DNA of 31,282 nucleotides from VBCK01 sp035511515 (GTDB lineage Bacteria > Pseudomonadota > Gammaproteobacteria > Burkholderiales > Burkholderiaceae_F), in NCBI GenBank assembly GCA_035511515.1, contig DATKFG010000027.1:1-31282 (forward strand), given 5' to 3'. The notes below the pieces were generated by a model that worked only from the letters and a program-made list of their open reading frames with translations, ran no database searches and was not told the origin of the DNA. Both the position numbers and the translations under genes were made by a program. Every line of letters begins with the position of its first letter. Position 1 is the first letter of the stretch. Positions 10,625 through 19,232 of this stretch are shown piece by piece.

Positions 10625-10671
10625 GCCGGTTCGCGCGGCCGGGTAGCCGCAGATGGCGGCATTCTAGAGGC

Positions 10672-11169
10672 CTATTTTGCGGCCCTGGCTTCGCTGATGG
10701 CCTGCTCGACGGCCGCGTTCATCTTCGCGGCCAGCGGCGCGAAGCGCTCCTGCATCAGCTGCTGGGATTTGTGCATCACGATCGGCATCTTGTTGACGAA
10801 GGCGAGGCCGGTCGGACTCTTGTAAAACGCCATCAAGCCGTCGACCTCGCTCTGGGTGAAGGTTTCCTGGTAGATCTTCACGTACATCGGACGCAGCTTC
10901 TCCCAGCTCAGCTCCTGCCGCATCACCTGCTCGAACTTGGCCGGCACCGCGTCCAGGGCGCGCTGCTGCGCGTCCGTGAGCGCCTTGTCCTGCAGGGCGG
11001 AATGCATTCCCTGGCGCATCGACTGGGTGACGTAGGTGTAGAAGCTGTCGACCAGCTTGTCCGTCTTGGCGGCGGCCAGCAGCGCGTTGATCGAAGCTTC
11101 GGTCGGCGGCGCCGCCTGGCTTGCGCCGCACCAGGCGGCAGCGGCGACAAGGACGAGGAATTTGCGCAT
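10672..11169 (-). CDS. Secreted DUF2059-domain protein
   Basis: 165 residues. A signal peptide (MRKFLVLVAAAAWCGASQA, cleavage near 19) precedes an all-helical DUF2059 domain with the typical ending TQSEVDGLMAFYKSPTG-LAFVNKMP, in which helices lead to the SPTG-type turn. The family is periplasmic and of unknown function. GGGA before the ATG serves as a ribosome-binding site. The gene reads in the same direction as glyQ, 47 bp upstream of it, so it may share transcription. Confidence 0.85.
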   Translation of the reverse strand: MRKFLVLVAAAAWCGASQAAPPTEASINALLAAAKTDKLVDSFYTYVTQSMRQGMHSALQDKALTDAQQRALDAVPAKFEQVMRQELSWEKLRPMYVKIYQETFTQSEVDGLMAFYKSPTGLAFVNKMPIVMHKSQQLMQERFAPLAAKMNAAVEQAISEARAAK

Positions 11170-11236
11170 GGGTTCCCTTGGCTGATAAGGCGCGGCCTGA
11201 AACGCCGATCGATCGATCGAGTATAGGCGGCCGGGC

Positions 11237-11476
11237 TTACCGCTTGTCCTTCTGCGCCTCCGAGGCGGGCCGATCGTGCATCTGGTCCCACGCCGAGCGG
11301 GCCGGTCGCGCGGGTTGTTCGCTGTCCGATGGTGGCGCTGGGCGTGCCTCGGGCGTTGCCGGCGGCGCGGCCTGCGGCGGCTGGGGTGGGGGCGTGCGGC
11401 GTCCGAGGAAAAACGAGACTGCGATGTATCCGATCGCGCCGGCCCCGGCGATGATGGTCCAGTCGGTCAGTCTCAT
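11237..11476 (-). CDS. Small membrane-anchored proline-rich protein, unknown family
   Basis: 79 residues. One membrane helix lies at about 7-24 (IIAGAGAIGYIAVSFFLG), followed by a Pro/Ala-rich stretch and a charged tail (DQMHDRPASEAQKDKR). The ATG overlaps the stop of the upstream gene (ATGA), which supports it as a real third gene of the DUF2167 operon. The topology suggests a small accessory subunit whose disordered arm faces the periplasm or cytosol; which side cannot be decided. I do not recognise a family. Confidence 0.65.
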   Translation of the reverse strand: MRLTDWTIIAGAGAIGYIAVSFFLGRRTPPPQPPQAAPPATPEARPAPPSDSEQPARPARSAWDQMHDRPASEAQKDKR

Positions 11477-12177
11477 CCGTGTTCCTCCTCGGCGCGAAAG
11501 CGCACCGTCTCCTCCAGCAAAGCGCAGTCCTGCGCGCCCATCCTGGCCTTGGCCGCGGCGATGCCGCTGCCGTGCACCTGCTGCAGGGCGCAGATCTTCT
11601 TGGGTAAATTGGCCACGTAGGGCGGGCACAGCAGGCATTCGAGCGCCAGCGCGCCGGCCTGGGCGGGCGACAGAGCCAGCCGGCCCTTGCGCAGCGCGAT
11701 CAGCAGCGCGCTCACCAGCCCGAGCCCATAGGCCGGTGCGGCAAGCCACAGGATGCTCGAGGCGGCCCCGATGCTCTGCGTGGCGATCGGGCCGGCCACG
11801 AACAGCAGGGCGAACATCACCACCGCCAGCACCCGGAACGGACGCATCGCCGAGCGCACCTGGTCCAGGACGCGCCATTGCGCCTCGAGCTCGGCCGCCG
11901 GCTTGCCCTCCGGCTTGGCGGAGGAGGGAGCCGTGGCGGCGGCGCCCCACTGCGATGCGAGCAGCACCCCTCGGTGCGGGGCCAGAACTCCGACCAGGTA
12001 CAGGTGACGGCGTCCCCATTCGAACGGGCGGCGCGCCAGCACCGCCCGCAGCCTCAGCCCGGGGCGTTCCTCCAGAAGGATCTGATCGGGCGCGATCGCG
12101 CGCAACACGTCCAGAACGTAAAGGGCGGCCGCGACGATCCAGATCGTCTGTTCGAAGGCCAGGAAGTGGCCGAACAC
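11473..12177 (-). CDS. Membrane protein of unknown function, middle gene of DUF2167 operon
   Basis: 234 residues from a GTG at 12177, two bases after the DUF2167 stop; there is no in-frame ATG until residue 111. Predicted membrane helices lie at about 9-25, 113-130 and 142-161, with a charged basic region between the first and second (residues 36-110). The C-terminal soluble part contains four cysteines (C181, C184, C196, C218), including CLLC, which could bind a metal or form disulfides. I do not recognise the family. Overlap with the 79-residue gene downstream and spacing to DUF2167 upstream argue for a three-component membrane assembly. Confidence 0.7.
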   Translation of the reverse strand: MFGHFLAFEQTIWIVAAALYVLDVLRAIAPDQILLEERPGLRLRAVLARRPFEWGRRHLYLVGVLAPHRGVLLASQWGAAATAPSSAKPEGKPAAELEAQWRVLDQVRSAMRPFRVLAVVMFALLFVAGPIATQSIGAASSILWLAAPAYGLGLVSALLIALRKGRLALSPAQAGALALECLLCPPYVANLPKKICALQQVHGSGIAAAKARMGAQDCALLEETVRFRAEEEHG

Positions 12178-12179
12178 GC

Positions 12180-13025
12180 TTACGCGCTGGGCGTGCGGCG
12201 GCCGCGCAGCTTCTTCACGAAGCTCGCCACCGCGCCGAACACGGCGATCGCGCCGACCCCGATCAGCTTCAGAAGTCCCTTGCCGGCTCCGGTCTTGACG
12301 GCCGCGGCGGCGGCGCCGCCCGCGATCAGCGCCGCCAGGCCGTATTCGGCCACCCGGTCGCCCGAGTGGAACTCCGCGTAGCGCTCGCCGGGCACGTACT
12401 CGTAGGCCCCCAGGGCCTGCCGAAAGGCGGCCACGTCGGCGCTCAGGTTGGCCGGATCGTCGACCAGGGTCGCGCTCATCACGCCGGTGCGGCCGAGCAG
12501 GCGCACCGTGTAGTTGATGACCGGCTGGTTGCGCTCGTCGTGGAGGCGCTTGCCCCATTCGAGCCGCTTGGTGGCCGCGTCGTAGTGCGGCGGCACTTCC
12601 CAGCCGTCCAGGTACATCAGCGAAAGGCCCAGCCGCTTGCGTTCTTCGTTGCTTTCCTTTTCGCCTTCCTTCATCGACTTGAGCAACTTGTCGGCGTCGA
12701 TCTTCTCGTCGTCGCGCACGTACCCGTCGGGCGAAAAGCTGAACACCGCGAACCACGACCCCTGGGTCGGAACCAGCGCGTAGTGGTTGTCCGACGGCGG
12801 ATTGCCCAGCAGCTGCAGGAACTTCTTGGTGCCGGGCGCATCCAGGAACTGGAAGTCCTTCGTGATCTGCAGGGTGGCCTTATCGCCGATCTTGGCCTCG
12901 GCCGGCCCGGCGATCCATGGCAACTGGCGGATCTGCTCGCTGGTGGAATCCTTGGTCGATGGTTCATCGGCCGCGGCAGCGCCGGCGGCCAAGGCAAGCA
13001 GGGCGAGCGGTAACCAGCGTGACAT
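12180..13025 (-). CDS. DUF2167 membrane-anchored secreted protein
   Basis: 281 residues from the ATG at 13025, chosen because GGAGGAG lies seven bases upstream; the frame extends to 13061 without a better start. A signal peptide ends near AAAADEP. The DUF2167 body includes a conserved-looking FLDAPGTKKFLQLLGNPP segment and a DGWEVPPHYDA region. At the C-terminus, a glycine/alanine-rich membrane segment (about 240-272) ends in a very basic tail (KKLRGRRTPSA). The family is annotated as a predicted membrane-anchored protein without known function. It is the first gene of a three-gene operon, divergent from the GST gene across a 103-bp gap. Confidence 0.85.
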   Translation of the reverse strand: MSRWLPLALLALAAGAAAADEPSTKDSTSEQIRQLPWIAGPAEAKIGDKATLQITKDFQFLDAPGTKKFLQLLGNPPSDNHYALVPTQGSWFAVFSFSPDGYVRDDEKIDADKLLKSMKEGEKESNEERKRLGLSLMYLDGWEVPPHYDAATKRLEWGKRLHDERNQPVINYTVRLLGRTGVMSATLVDDPANLSADVAAFRQALGAYEYVPGERYAEFHSGDRVAEYGLAALIAGGAAAAAVKTGAGKGLLKLIGVGAIAVFGAVASFVKKLRGRRTPSA

Positions 13026-13128
13026 GTGAATCTCCTCCGGTGGCGTCGCTAGCCCGTCCACCTGTGTATTTTAAAGGGTGAGCGTGTCACGATTGGATGG
13101 TTCGGAATCTGATTTGGGGGGAGGCTTC

Positions 13129-13740
13129 ATGCTGACGCTGTACGACTACCTGGACTCCGGCAATGGCTACAAGGTGCGGCTGCTGCTGGCGCAGCTCGGC
13201 CAGCCGTATCGGCGCGTGGAGTGCGACATCATGACGGGCCGGACGCGCACGCCCGAGTTTCTGGGAAAGAATCCCAACGGGCGCATTCCGATGCTCGAGC
13301 TCGACAACGGCGTGTGCCTGCCCGAATCGAACGCCATTCTGTGGTACCTCGGGCACGGCTCGGACTTCGTTCCGGCTGAGCGCCTGGCCCAGAGCCAGGC
13401 GCTGCAGTGGATGTTCTTCGAGCAGTACAGTCACGAGCCCTTCGTGGCCACGCCGCGCTTCATCCTGAAACACCTGCCGGCGGACTCGGCACGCCGCGCC
13501 GAGCTGCCGGACCGGCTGGCGCGCGGACGGGCGGCGCTGGGGGTGATGGAAACGCACTTGAAGACCCATGCGTTCTTCGCCGGCGGCCGCTACAGCATCG
13601 CCGACATCGCGCTGTACGCGTACACGCACGTGGCGCACGAAGCACAGCTGGACCTGGCGCCGTATCCGGCGCTGCGCGACTGGCTGGGGCGGGTCGCATC
13701 GCAGCCCGGGCACGTCCCGATCACGTTCGAGCCGTCCTGA
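13129..13740 (+). CDS. Glutathione S-transferase family protein
   Basis: 203 residues from the ATG at 13129, which has GGGGGAGG six bases before it; an upstream in-frame start at 13078 lacks such a site. An N-terminal thioredoxin fold (about 1-78) has the cis-proline in GRIPML (Pro54) and the glutathione-binding ESNAI motif at 66-70. The all-helical C-terminal domain includes the FAGGRYSIADIALYAY N-capping/hydrophobic-staple motif. It is a cytosolic conjugating or thiol-transfer enzyme; the substrate is not predictable. It is divergent from the DUF2167 operon. Confidence 0.93.
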   Translation: MLTLYDYLDSGNGYKVRLLLAQLGQPYRRVECDIMTGRTRTPEFLGKNPNGRIPMLELDNGVCLPESNAILWYLGHGSDFVPAERLAQSQALQWMFFEQYSHEPFVATPRFILKHLPADSARRAELPDRLARGRAALGVMETHLKTHAFFAGGRYSIADIALYAYTHVAHEAQLDLAPYPALRDWLGRVASQPGHVPITFEPS

Positions 13741-13906
13741 GCCAGGCTCAACAGCGTGGCGCGAGCGCGCGCCGGATTGCTTCTTAAGGGCAGGCGCAAA
13801 GCCGCTTAACGACCACGGTCGCCGGGGCTAGACTGCGTGCAGCGGCTGGGATCAAAGAAATCGCTGCAGGGCTCGGCGCAGGCCGGAGCGGAGCGGGGGC
13901 ACTTCG

Positions 13907-15838
13907 ATGGAGGTAGAGGGGCAGCGGTCCCAGGCGCACGCCGGCGCGGACGCCACGCGCGAAGGCGCGCACGGCGCAGTCCCGCCCCCTGACCACGGGC
14001 ACTCGTTTCCGATCCGTCTGCGGTTTTTCGAGGAGTTCAAGCGCCGCAACCTGGCGCGGGTGGCGATCCTGTACCTGATCGCCTGCTGGGTGATCCTGGA
14101 GCCCACCCACGTGGTGTTCCACATGCTGGAGGTTCCCGAGTGGGCCAACCGGCTGGTGATCATCCTGATGGCGGTGGGCCTGCCGCTGGTGTTGCTGTTC
14201 TCGTGGGTCTACGAGCTTACCCCGGAGGGCCTGAAGCCGACCGCCCAGGTCGATCGGGCCAGTTCAATCACGCGCGAGACGGGGCGGCGCCTGGACCGGG
14301 CCATCATCGTGGTGCTGTCGCTGGCGCTGGTGTACTTCGTGGCGGACAAGTTCTGGCTGTCGAAGCACTTGGGCGCCACGCAGCGTGAGGAAGCCTCCGC
14401 ACAGGCAGCTGCGGGCTCTGCCGCACCGCCGAGTAGCGGATCCGTGGTGGCCGCGAACGACAAGTCGATCGCGGTGCTGCCGTTCATCGATATGAGCGAA
14501 AAGAGGGACCAGGAGTACTTCTCGGATGGCCTCTCCGAGGAGCTGATCGATCACCTGGCCCACAGCCAGGATCTGAAGGTGATCGCCCGCACGTCGTCGT
14601 TCCAGTTCAAGGGCAAGAACGAAGACATTCGCTCGATCGCCGGCAAGCTGGGCGTGGCCCACCTGCTGGAGGGCAGCGTGCGCAAGGACGGCAAGATCCT
14701 GCGCATCACGGCGCAGCTGATCCGGGCCTCGGATGGCACGCACCTGTGGTCGCAGACCTACGAACGCAACGTCTCCAGCATATTCAAGGTGCAGGACGAG
14801 ATCGCCGGCACCGTTGCGGGCGCACTGAAGGTCGCACTGGCGAGCGGCAACGGCCCGCAGATCGGCAGGGCCAATACCGAGGCGTACAACGCGTTTTTGC
14901 GGGGAAAGTACTTCTTGCAGCGATACGCGAAGGAGGACAACGCCAGGGCCCTTGCGGCATTCCGCGACGCCATTCGCCTGGATCCGACCTATGCCTTGGC
15001 CTGGGACAAGCTTGCCGAGGGGTACAACCAGCAAGGGCTGTCGGGTTGGCTGCCTCCACGACAGGCCTATGCGGAGGCTCGCAAAGCGATCGATAAAGCT
15101 CTGGCGCTGGACCCCGCGCTCGCGGAAGCCTATCACCTGCGGGGGGCGATCGAGTGGAACTACAACTTCGACTTTGCGACGGCCCGGGTTCAGATGCGAC
15201 GGGCCGTCGAGCTCGATCCTGCCACCGCGGCGGCTTCAAACTCGGATGTGATCGATGCGATGGCGATCGGCCGCACGGCGCAGGCCGTGGCCGCGGCGCG
15301 GCGACACGCGGAGCGCGATCCACTGGATGCATCCACACAATCGGATCTTGCCGTTGCCCTGTTCAACGACGATCGTCTCGATGAAGCGGAAAAGGTCGCG
15401 CGTGGCGCGATCGAACTGGATTCGCACGTGGCCGGAACGCATGCGTTTCTTGGCGAGGTACTTCTGGCGGAGCACCGCGTTGATGCGGCGCTGTCGGCGG
15501 CGAAGGACGAGAACGACGAAGCCTCCCGGCTTGAATGCCTGAGCGATGTTCTATGGGCGCAGGGCCGCCGCGATGAATCGGAATCCACCATGCAGGAGAT
15601 AAAAGCCAAGTACTCCGCCGTCCAGGCCTACGCGATCGCAGAGTCCTATGCGCTGCGGGCGGACAAGGCCGCCGCCTTTGAATGGCTGGATCGGGCTTAC
15701 CAGAACCGGGAAGCGCAAGTCACCGTCATTCGAGCGGACCGGTCCTTCCGAAACCTTCGTGACGATCCCCGCTATCGTGCACTGCTGGTCCGGATGAAGC
15801 TGGACGACGAGCACCTGGTCGCCTCTGCGGGCTCTTGA
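13907..15838 (+). CDS. Membrane TolB/FlgO-like domain and TPR protein
   Basis: 643 residues. After a disordered start, a membrane module begins with FFEEFKRRNLARVAILYL; helices lie at about 51-68, 82-100 and 131-148, with the ELTPEGLK motif typical of this module between the second and third. A TolB-N/FlgO-like domain follows (about 185-305; IAVLPFIDMSEKRDQEYFSDG), then tetratricopeptide repeats to the end. Related proteins carry either an adenylate cyclase or a winged-helix domain at the N-terminus; here the membrane module is alone, so this is more likely a scaffold or sensor than an enzyme. It lies upstream of the CHRD gene on the same strand, with a 144-bp gap. Confidence 0.85.
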   Translation: MEVEGQRSQAHAGADATREGAHGAVPPPDHGHSFPIRLRFFEEFKRRNLARVAILYLIACWVILEPTHVVFHMLEVPEWANRLVIILMAVGLPLVLLFSWVYELTPEGLKPTAQVDRASSITRETGRRLDRAIIVVLSLALVYFVADKFWLSKHLGATQREEASAQAAAGSAAPPSSGSVVAANDKSIAVLPFIDMSEKRDQEYFSDGLSEELIDHLAHSQDLKVIARTSSFQFKGKNEDIRSIAGKLGVAHLLEGSVRKDGKILRITAQLIRASDGTHLWSQTYERNVSSIFKVQDEIAGTVAGALKVALASGNGPQIGRANTEAYNAFLRGKYFLQRYAKEDNARALAAFRDAIRLDPTYALAWDKLAEGYNQQGLSGWLPPRQAYAEARKAIDKALALDPALAEAYHLRGAIEWNYNFDFATARVQMRRAVELDPATAAASNSDVIDAMAIGRTAQAVAAARRHAERDPLDASTQSDLAVALFNDDRLDEAEKVARGAIELDSHVAGTHAFLGEVLLAEHRVDAALSAAKDENDEASRLECLSDVLWAQGRRDESESTMQEIKAKYSAVQAYAIAESYALRADKAAAFEWLDRAYQNREAQVTVIRADRSFRNLRDDPRYRALLVRMKLDDEHLVASAGS

Positions 15839-15982
15839 CGCGGCACCCCCCAACGCCCATGACGCCGAAGCGGTCAAGTGGGTGGTAGGCTCGCGCGTTT
15901 TGCGAGGGGCGGCCCACAGGGATTTCGGTCGATCAAGCCCCTCGGATGTAGGTCGGGACGTCATATTTCCAAGGAGAAAACG

Positions 15983-16399
15983 ATGAGCAGGACGAACAAA
16001 CTCATTTCTACCGCGGCCGTGTTGGCGATCGGCGTGCTGGCCAGCGCGATCGCGCTCGGCGTCGAAGTGACCGTGAAGCTGGCTGGAGCGAACGAAGTGC
16101 CGGCGGTTACGACCTCGGCCAGCGGCCAGGGCAAGATCACGATCGCCAACGACGGGGCCGTCTCCGGCAGCGTCACGACCACGGGCGTGGCGGGCACGGC
16201 GGCGCACATCCACATGGGCGGGGTCGGCAAGAACGGACCCGTGATCGTTCCCCTCGCGAAAAGCGGCGACACCTACAGCGTGCCGGCCGGAGCCAAGCTG
16301 AACGGGGAGCAGATGAACGCGTTCAAGTCCGGCGACCTGTATGTCAACGTGCACAGCGCCGAACACCCCGGTGGCGAGATTCGCGGCCAGCTGAAGTAA
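15983..16399 (+). CDS. Secreted CHRD-domain protein
   Basis: 138 residues from the ATG at 15983, preceded by AAGGAG at a good distance; upstream in-frame starts lack this. A signal peptide (about 1-26) leads into a single CHRD (chordin-like) domain: LAGANEVPAVTTSASGQG at the start, the AAHIHMG core with two histidines, and the closing LYVNVHSAEHPGGEIRGQL. Bacterial CHRD proteins are exported beta-sandwich proteins of unknown role. It is followed by two strong hairpins, so it appears to be its own unit or the end of the TPR gene's unit. Confidence 0.9.
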   Translation: MSRTNKLISTAAVLAIGVLASAIALGVEVTVKLAGANEVPAVTTSASGQGKITIANDGAVSGSVTTTGVAGTAAHIHMGGVGKNGPVIVPLAKSGDTYSVPAGAKLNGEQMNAFKSGDLYVNVHSAEHPGGEIRGQLK

Positions 16400-16419
16400 G
16401 CGTCGAAACGATGGGGAAG

Positions 16420-16476
16420 GGTGCCTCGATAGATTCGAGGCACCGGGCCCACCCGCTCGACAGGAGGTGGGTGGGC
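16420..16476 (+). terminator. Tandem hairpins after the CHRD gene
   Basis: The first hairpin pairs 16420-16428 with 16436-16444 (9 bp, GGTGCCTCG arms, 7-base loop). The second pairs 16447-16454 with 16469-16476 (8 bp, GCCCACCC arms). Neither is followed by a T-run, so termination is likely but not certain; they could also stabilise the CHRD mRNA 3' end. Confidence 0.5.
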
Positions 16477-16533
16477 TAGTGCGGCTTCTGGCCGGAAGCC
16501 GGCCCATTTGGGCGTCTGTTAGCGTTTCGAAAC

Positions 16534-19095
16534 GTGACGACCCCGCTTCGCTTCGGCCGCGCCGAGGTACGACCTTCGGAACGCCAGCTGCTGGTTGACG
16601 GCCGCCCCGTCGTGCTGGGGGCGCGTGCCTTCGACGTGCTGATGGCGCTGGTGGATCGCCGCGACCGAACGGTCGCCAAGAGCGAGCTTCTCGACTGCGT
16701 CTGGCCCGGCCTGGTGGTCGAGGAAAACAATCTGCAGGTGCAGATCAGCACGCTGCGCAAGGCGCTCGGGCCGCACGCGATCGCCACCGTTCCGGGGCGA
16801 GGCTATCGGTTCACCGCGCCGCTCGAGGGAGCCGGTGACGGCCGGTCAAGTGCCGCTGTGCCGGCGCCGGCCCCAATTTACGTCGCTGCGCCAGCGGCGC
16901 CCCCGACCAACCTGCCCAGGGAACTGCCGCCGCTGTACGGGCGCGAAGCGGACCTGGCGGCGCTGCGTTCTCTGATCGAGGCGCACAAGCTCGTCACCGT
17001 CGTGGGCGCGGGCGGCATCGGCAAGAGTCGCCTGGCGCAAGCGGCGGCGCACTCGCTGGCCGGGCGCTGGCCGGATGGCGCCTGGATGGTCGAGCTGGCC
17101 AGCCTGTCCGAGCCCGCGCTGCTGCCCAACGTCGTGGCGCAGGCGCTCGACATCCAGATGGCGGGCGAGGGTTCTGCGGTCGACGAGCTGGTTGCCAGCC
17201 TGGCGCCGCGCACCGTGCTGCTGGTCCTTGACAACTGCGAGCACCTGCTCGATGCGGTCGCCGCGTTGGCGCAAGCCGTACTGCAGCACGCGCCCAATGT
17301 CACGATGCTCTCGACCAGCCAGGAACCGCTGCGCCTGCCGGCCGAGCAGCAATACCGGATCGCGCCGCTGGCCGTGCCGTCCGAGACGGCGGCGGGCAGC
17401 GCGCGCGAGTTCGGCGCCATTGCGTTGTTCGAGGCCCGGGTGCGGGCGGCCGACCCGCGCTTCGCCCTGAACGACGAGAACCTGGCGTTGCTGATCGACA
17501 TCTGCCGCCGCCTCGACGGCCTGCCGCTGGCCATCGAGCTGGCCGCGGCACGGGTGGCGACTCTCGGGCTGCGGCCCGTGGGCGAGAAGCTCGATGCCCG
17601 CTTCAAGCTGCTGACCGGGGGCTCGCGTGCCTCGTTGCGCCGGCACCAGACCTTGCGGGCCGCGCTGGAGTGGAGCCATAACCTGCTCAGCGCGCCTGAG
17701 CAGGCCGTGTTCCGGCGCCTGGGCGCCTTTGCGGGCGGCTTCACGATAGAGCTGGCGCAAGCCGTGGCCGGGGACGCCCAGCTCGATGAGTGGGCGGTGC
17801 TCGACCACTTGAGCGCGCTCGTCGACAAGTCGCTGGTCGTGGCGGACGCGGGCGATCCGCCGCGCTACCGCCTGCTCGAGTCGGCGCGCGCCTTTGCGCT
17901 GGAGCAACTGGCCGCGGCCGGCGAGACGGCGGCCACTCTGAAACGACACGCGCTGGCCATGCTGAGGCTTCTGGAGCGCGTCGATGGCGCCAACCTCGAC
18001 GGTGAGCTGCGAACCGACCAGTACACCGCGCTGGTGTTGCCGGAACTGGACAACCTGCGGGCTGCCCATGCCTGGGCGACGGCTGAAGCCGGTGACCTGC
18101 AGGTCGCGATCGGGCTTGCGGCGTACGCGGGCGCGCTGATCGACTACGCGACCGAATGCGTCGACTGGCTGCTGCCTGTGCGGCAGCACGTCGAAGACGG
18201 TGCGGTGGACCGCCCCGTCGTGGCGCGCTACTGGCGGGCCATCGCCGCGCGCAACATGGTCGGCCACGTGCCTCGTGCCCTGCAGGTGGAAGCGTCAGGT
18301 CGCGCTCAGTTGCTCTACCAGGCGCTCGGCCAGCCGCGCCGCGTCTTCTCCAGCCTGGTCCAGCTTGCGCGGCACCGCATCGCGCAGCACGAGACCGCCG
18401 CGGCTCAAGCGGCGGCCGATCAGGCCCGAGGCCTCATTCAACCCGACTGGCCGGCCGAGTTGCTCATTCTCTTGCTGCGCATCGATGGATACCTGGCCCG
18501 GCAGGCCGGCAGGTTTGCCGAGGCGCTGGCCCTCTTTCACGACGCCGTCCGCGTCAGTGCGTCAACGGGGGACTGGCGCCTGGAGGTCATGGCCCGGATC
18601 AACGTTGCGGACCTGCTCTGGGAAATCGGGCCGATTGAAGAAGGAACTCGCGAGACGCGCCAGCTGGCCGAGGAGCTGCGTGCCAGGCCGGCGACCTACA
18701 GCGACATGGCCATGGTGTTCGGCAATCTGGTGGGCATGCTGAGCGAGCTGGGCCGCATCGACGAAGCATCGAACGTGGCCCGCGAGGCCTTGCTGCTGAT
18801 GCGCCGCGCCAGGGAGTACTTTATCGAGGCGTGGGCGTACCTGTTCTGGCGCCGCGGCCAGATCCATGCGGCCACGCTGCTGCTGGGCGCCTCGGACGCG
18901 CGACGGGCTCGGGAGGGCGTGCCGCTTCAGGAGAATGAGCAGCGCATGATGGCAGAACTGCGCGCGGCCCTGCAGACTCAATTGCAAACGCAGGTGTTGG
19001 CACGCGATCTGGCCGCCGGTGCCGCGCTCGGCGAGGCGGAGCGGCTCGCGTTGATCGACGCGGCCCTGACGCCAGCGCTTGCAAGCCAGCCGTGA
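16534..19095 (+). CDS. Winged-helix STAND ATPase transcriptional regulator
   Basis: 853 residues from a GTG at 16534. An OmpR/PhoB-type winged helix occupies residues 1-97, with the recognition-helix region NNLQVQISTLRKALG and the closing VPGRGYRF wing. A STAND NTPase follows with Walker A GAGGIGKS at 158-165, Walker B LVLDNC at about 230-235, and the GLPLAI motif at 329-334. The rest (about 450-853) is alpha-helical and repeat-like, probably a TPR-type sensor. Such proteins bind DNA with the N-terminus and are switched by ATP exchange on sensing an unknown ligand. There is no phospho-receiver domain. Likely targets are nearby genes, but no operator is visible to prove it. Confidence 0.88.
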   Translation: MTTPLRFGRAEVRPSERQLLVDGRPVVLGARAFDVLMALVDRRDRTVAKSELLDCVWPGLVVEENNLQVQISTLRKALGPHAIATVPGRGYRFTAPLEGAGDGRSSAAVPAPAPIYVAAPAAPPTNLPRELPPLYGREADLAALRSLIEAHKLVTVVGAGGIGKSRLAQAAAHSLAGRWPDGAWMVELASLSEPALLPNVVAQALDIQMAGEGSAVDELVASLAPRTVLLVLDNCEHLLDAVAALAQAVLQHAPNVTMLSTSQEPLRLPAEQQYRIAPLAVPSETAAGSAREFGAIALFEARVRAADPRFALNDENLALLIDICRRLDGLPLAIELAAARVATLGLRPVGEKLDARFKLLTGGSRASLRRHQTLRAALEWSHNLLSAPEQAVFRRLGAFAGGFTIELAQAVAGDAQLDEWAVLDHLSALVDKSLVVADAGDPPRYRLLESARAFALEQLAAAGETAATLKRHALAMLRLLERVDGANLDGELRTDQYTALVLPELDNLRAAHAWATAEAGDLQVAIGLAAYAGALIDYATECVDWLLPVRQHVEDGAVDRPVVARYWRAIAARNMVGHVPRALQVEASGRAQLLYQALGQPRRVFSSLVQLARHRIAQHETAAAQAAADQARGLIQPDWPAELLILLLRIDGYLARQAGRFAEALALFHDAVRVSASTGDWRLEVMARINVADLLWEIGPIEEGTRETRQLAEELRARPATYSDMAMVFGNLVGMLSELGRIDEASNVAREALLLMRRAREYFIEAWAYLFWRRGQIHAATLLLGASDARRAREGVPLQENEQRMMAELRAALQTQLQTQVLARDLAAGAALGEAERLALIDAALTPALASQP

Positions 19096-19232
19096 TGTTG
19101 TCGGGCGCCGACCGCGCGATTGCGTGTTTCTGGGACAATTGCGCTTTATTGCGTTCGCAATGGCGGCAGCCGTCGCGAGCTTGAACTCCGCTGCCGCACC
19201 TCCATCTAACGGTGGGCTCCTTTTGACAGGGT

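Noticed and set aside
10661..10666. TAGAAT on the minus strand as a -10 box for glyQ
   Set aside because: No -35 match lies at 16-18 bp and the DUF2059 gene upstream may supply transcription.
11121..13013. 630-codon plus-strand open frame opposite the DUF2167 operon
   Set aside because: Arg/Pro/Ala-rich low-complexity translation without domains. The minus-strand genes have signal peptides, membrane helices and matching start/stop overlaps.
16846..18267. 473-codon minus-strand open frame inside the STAND regulator
   Set aside because: Antisense to a gene with clear winged-helix and Walker motifs; its translation is Gln/Arg/His-rich and featureless.
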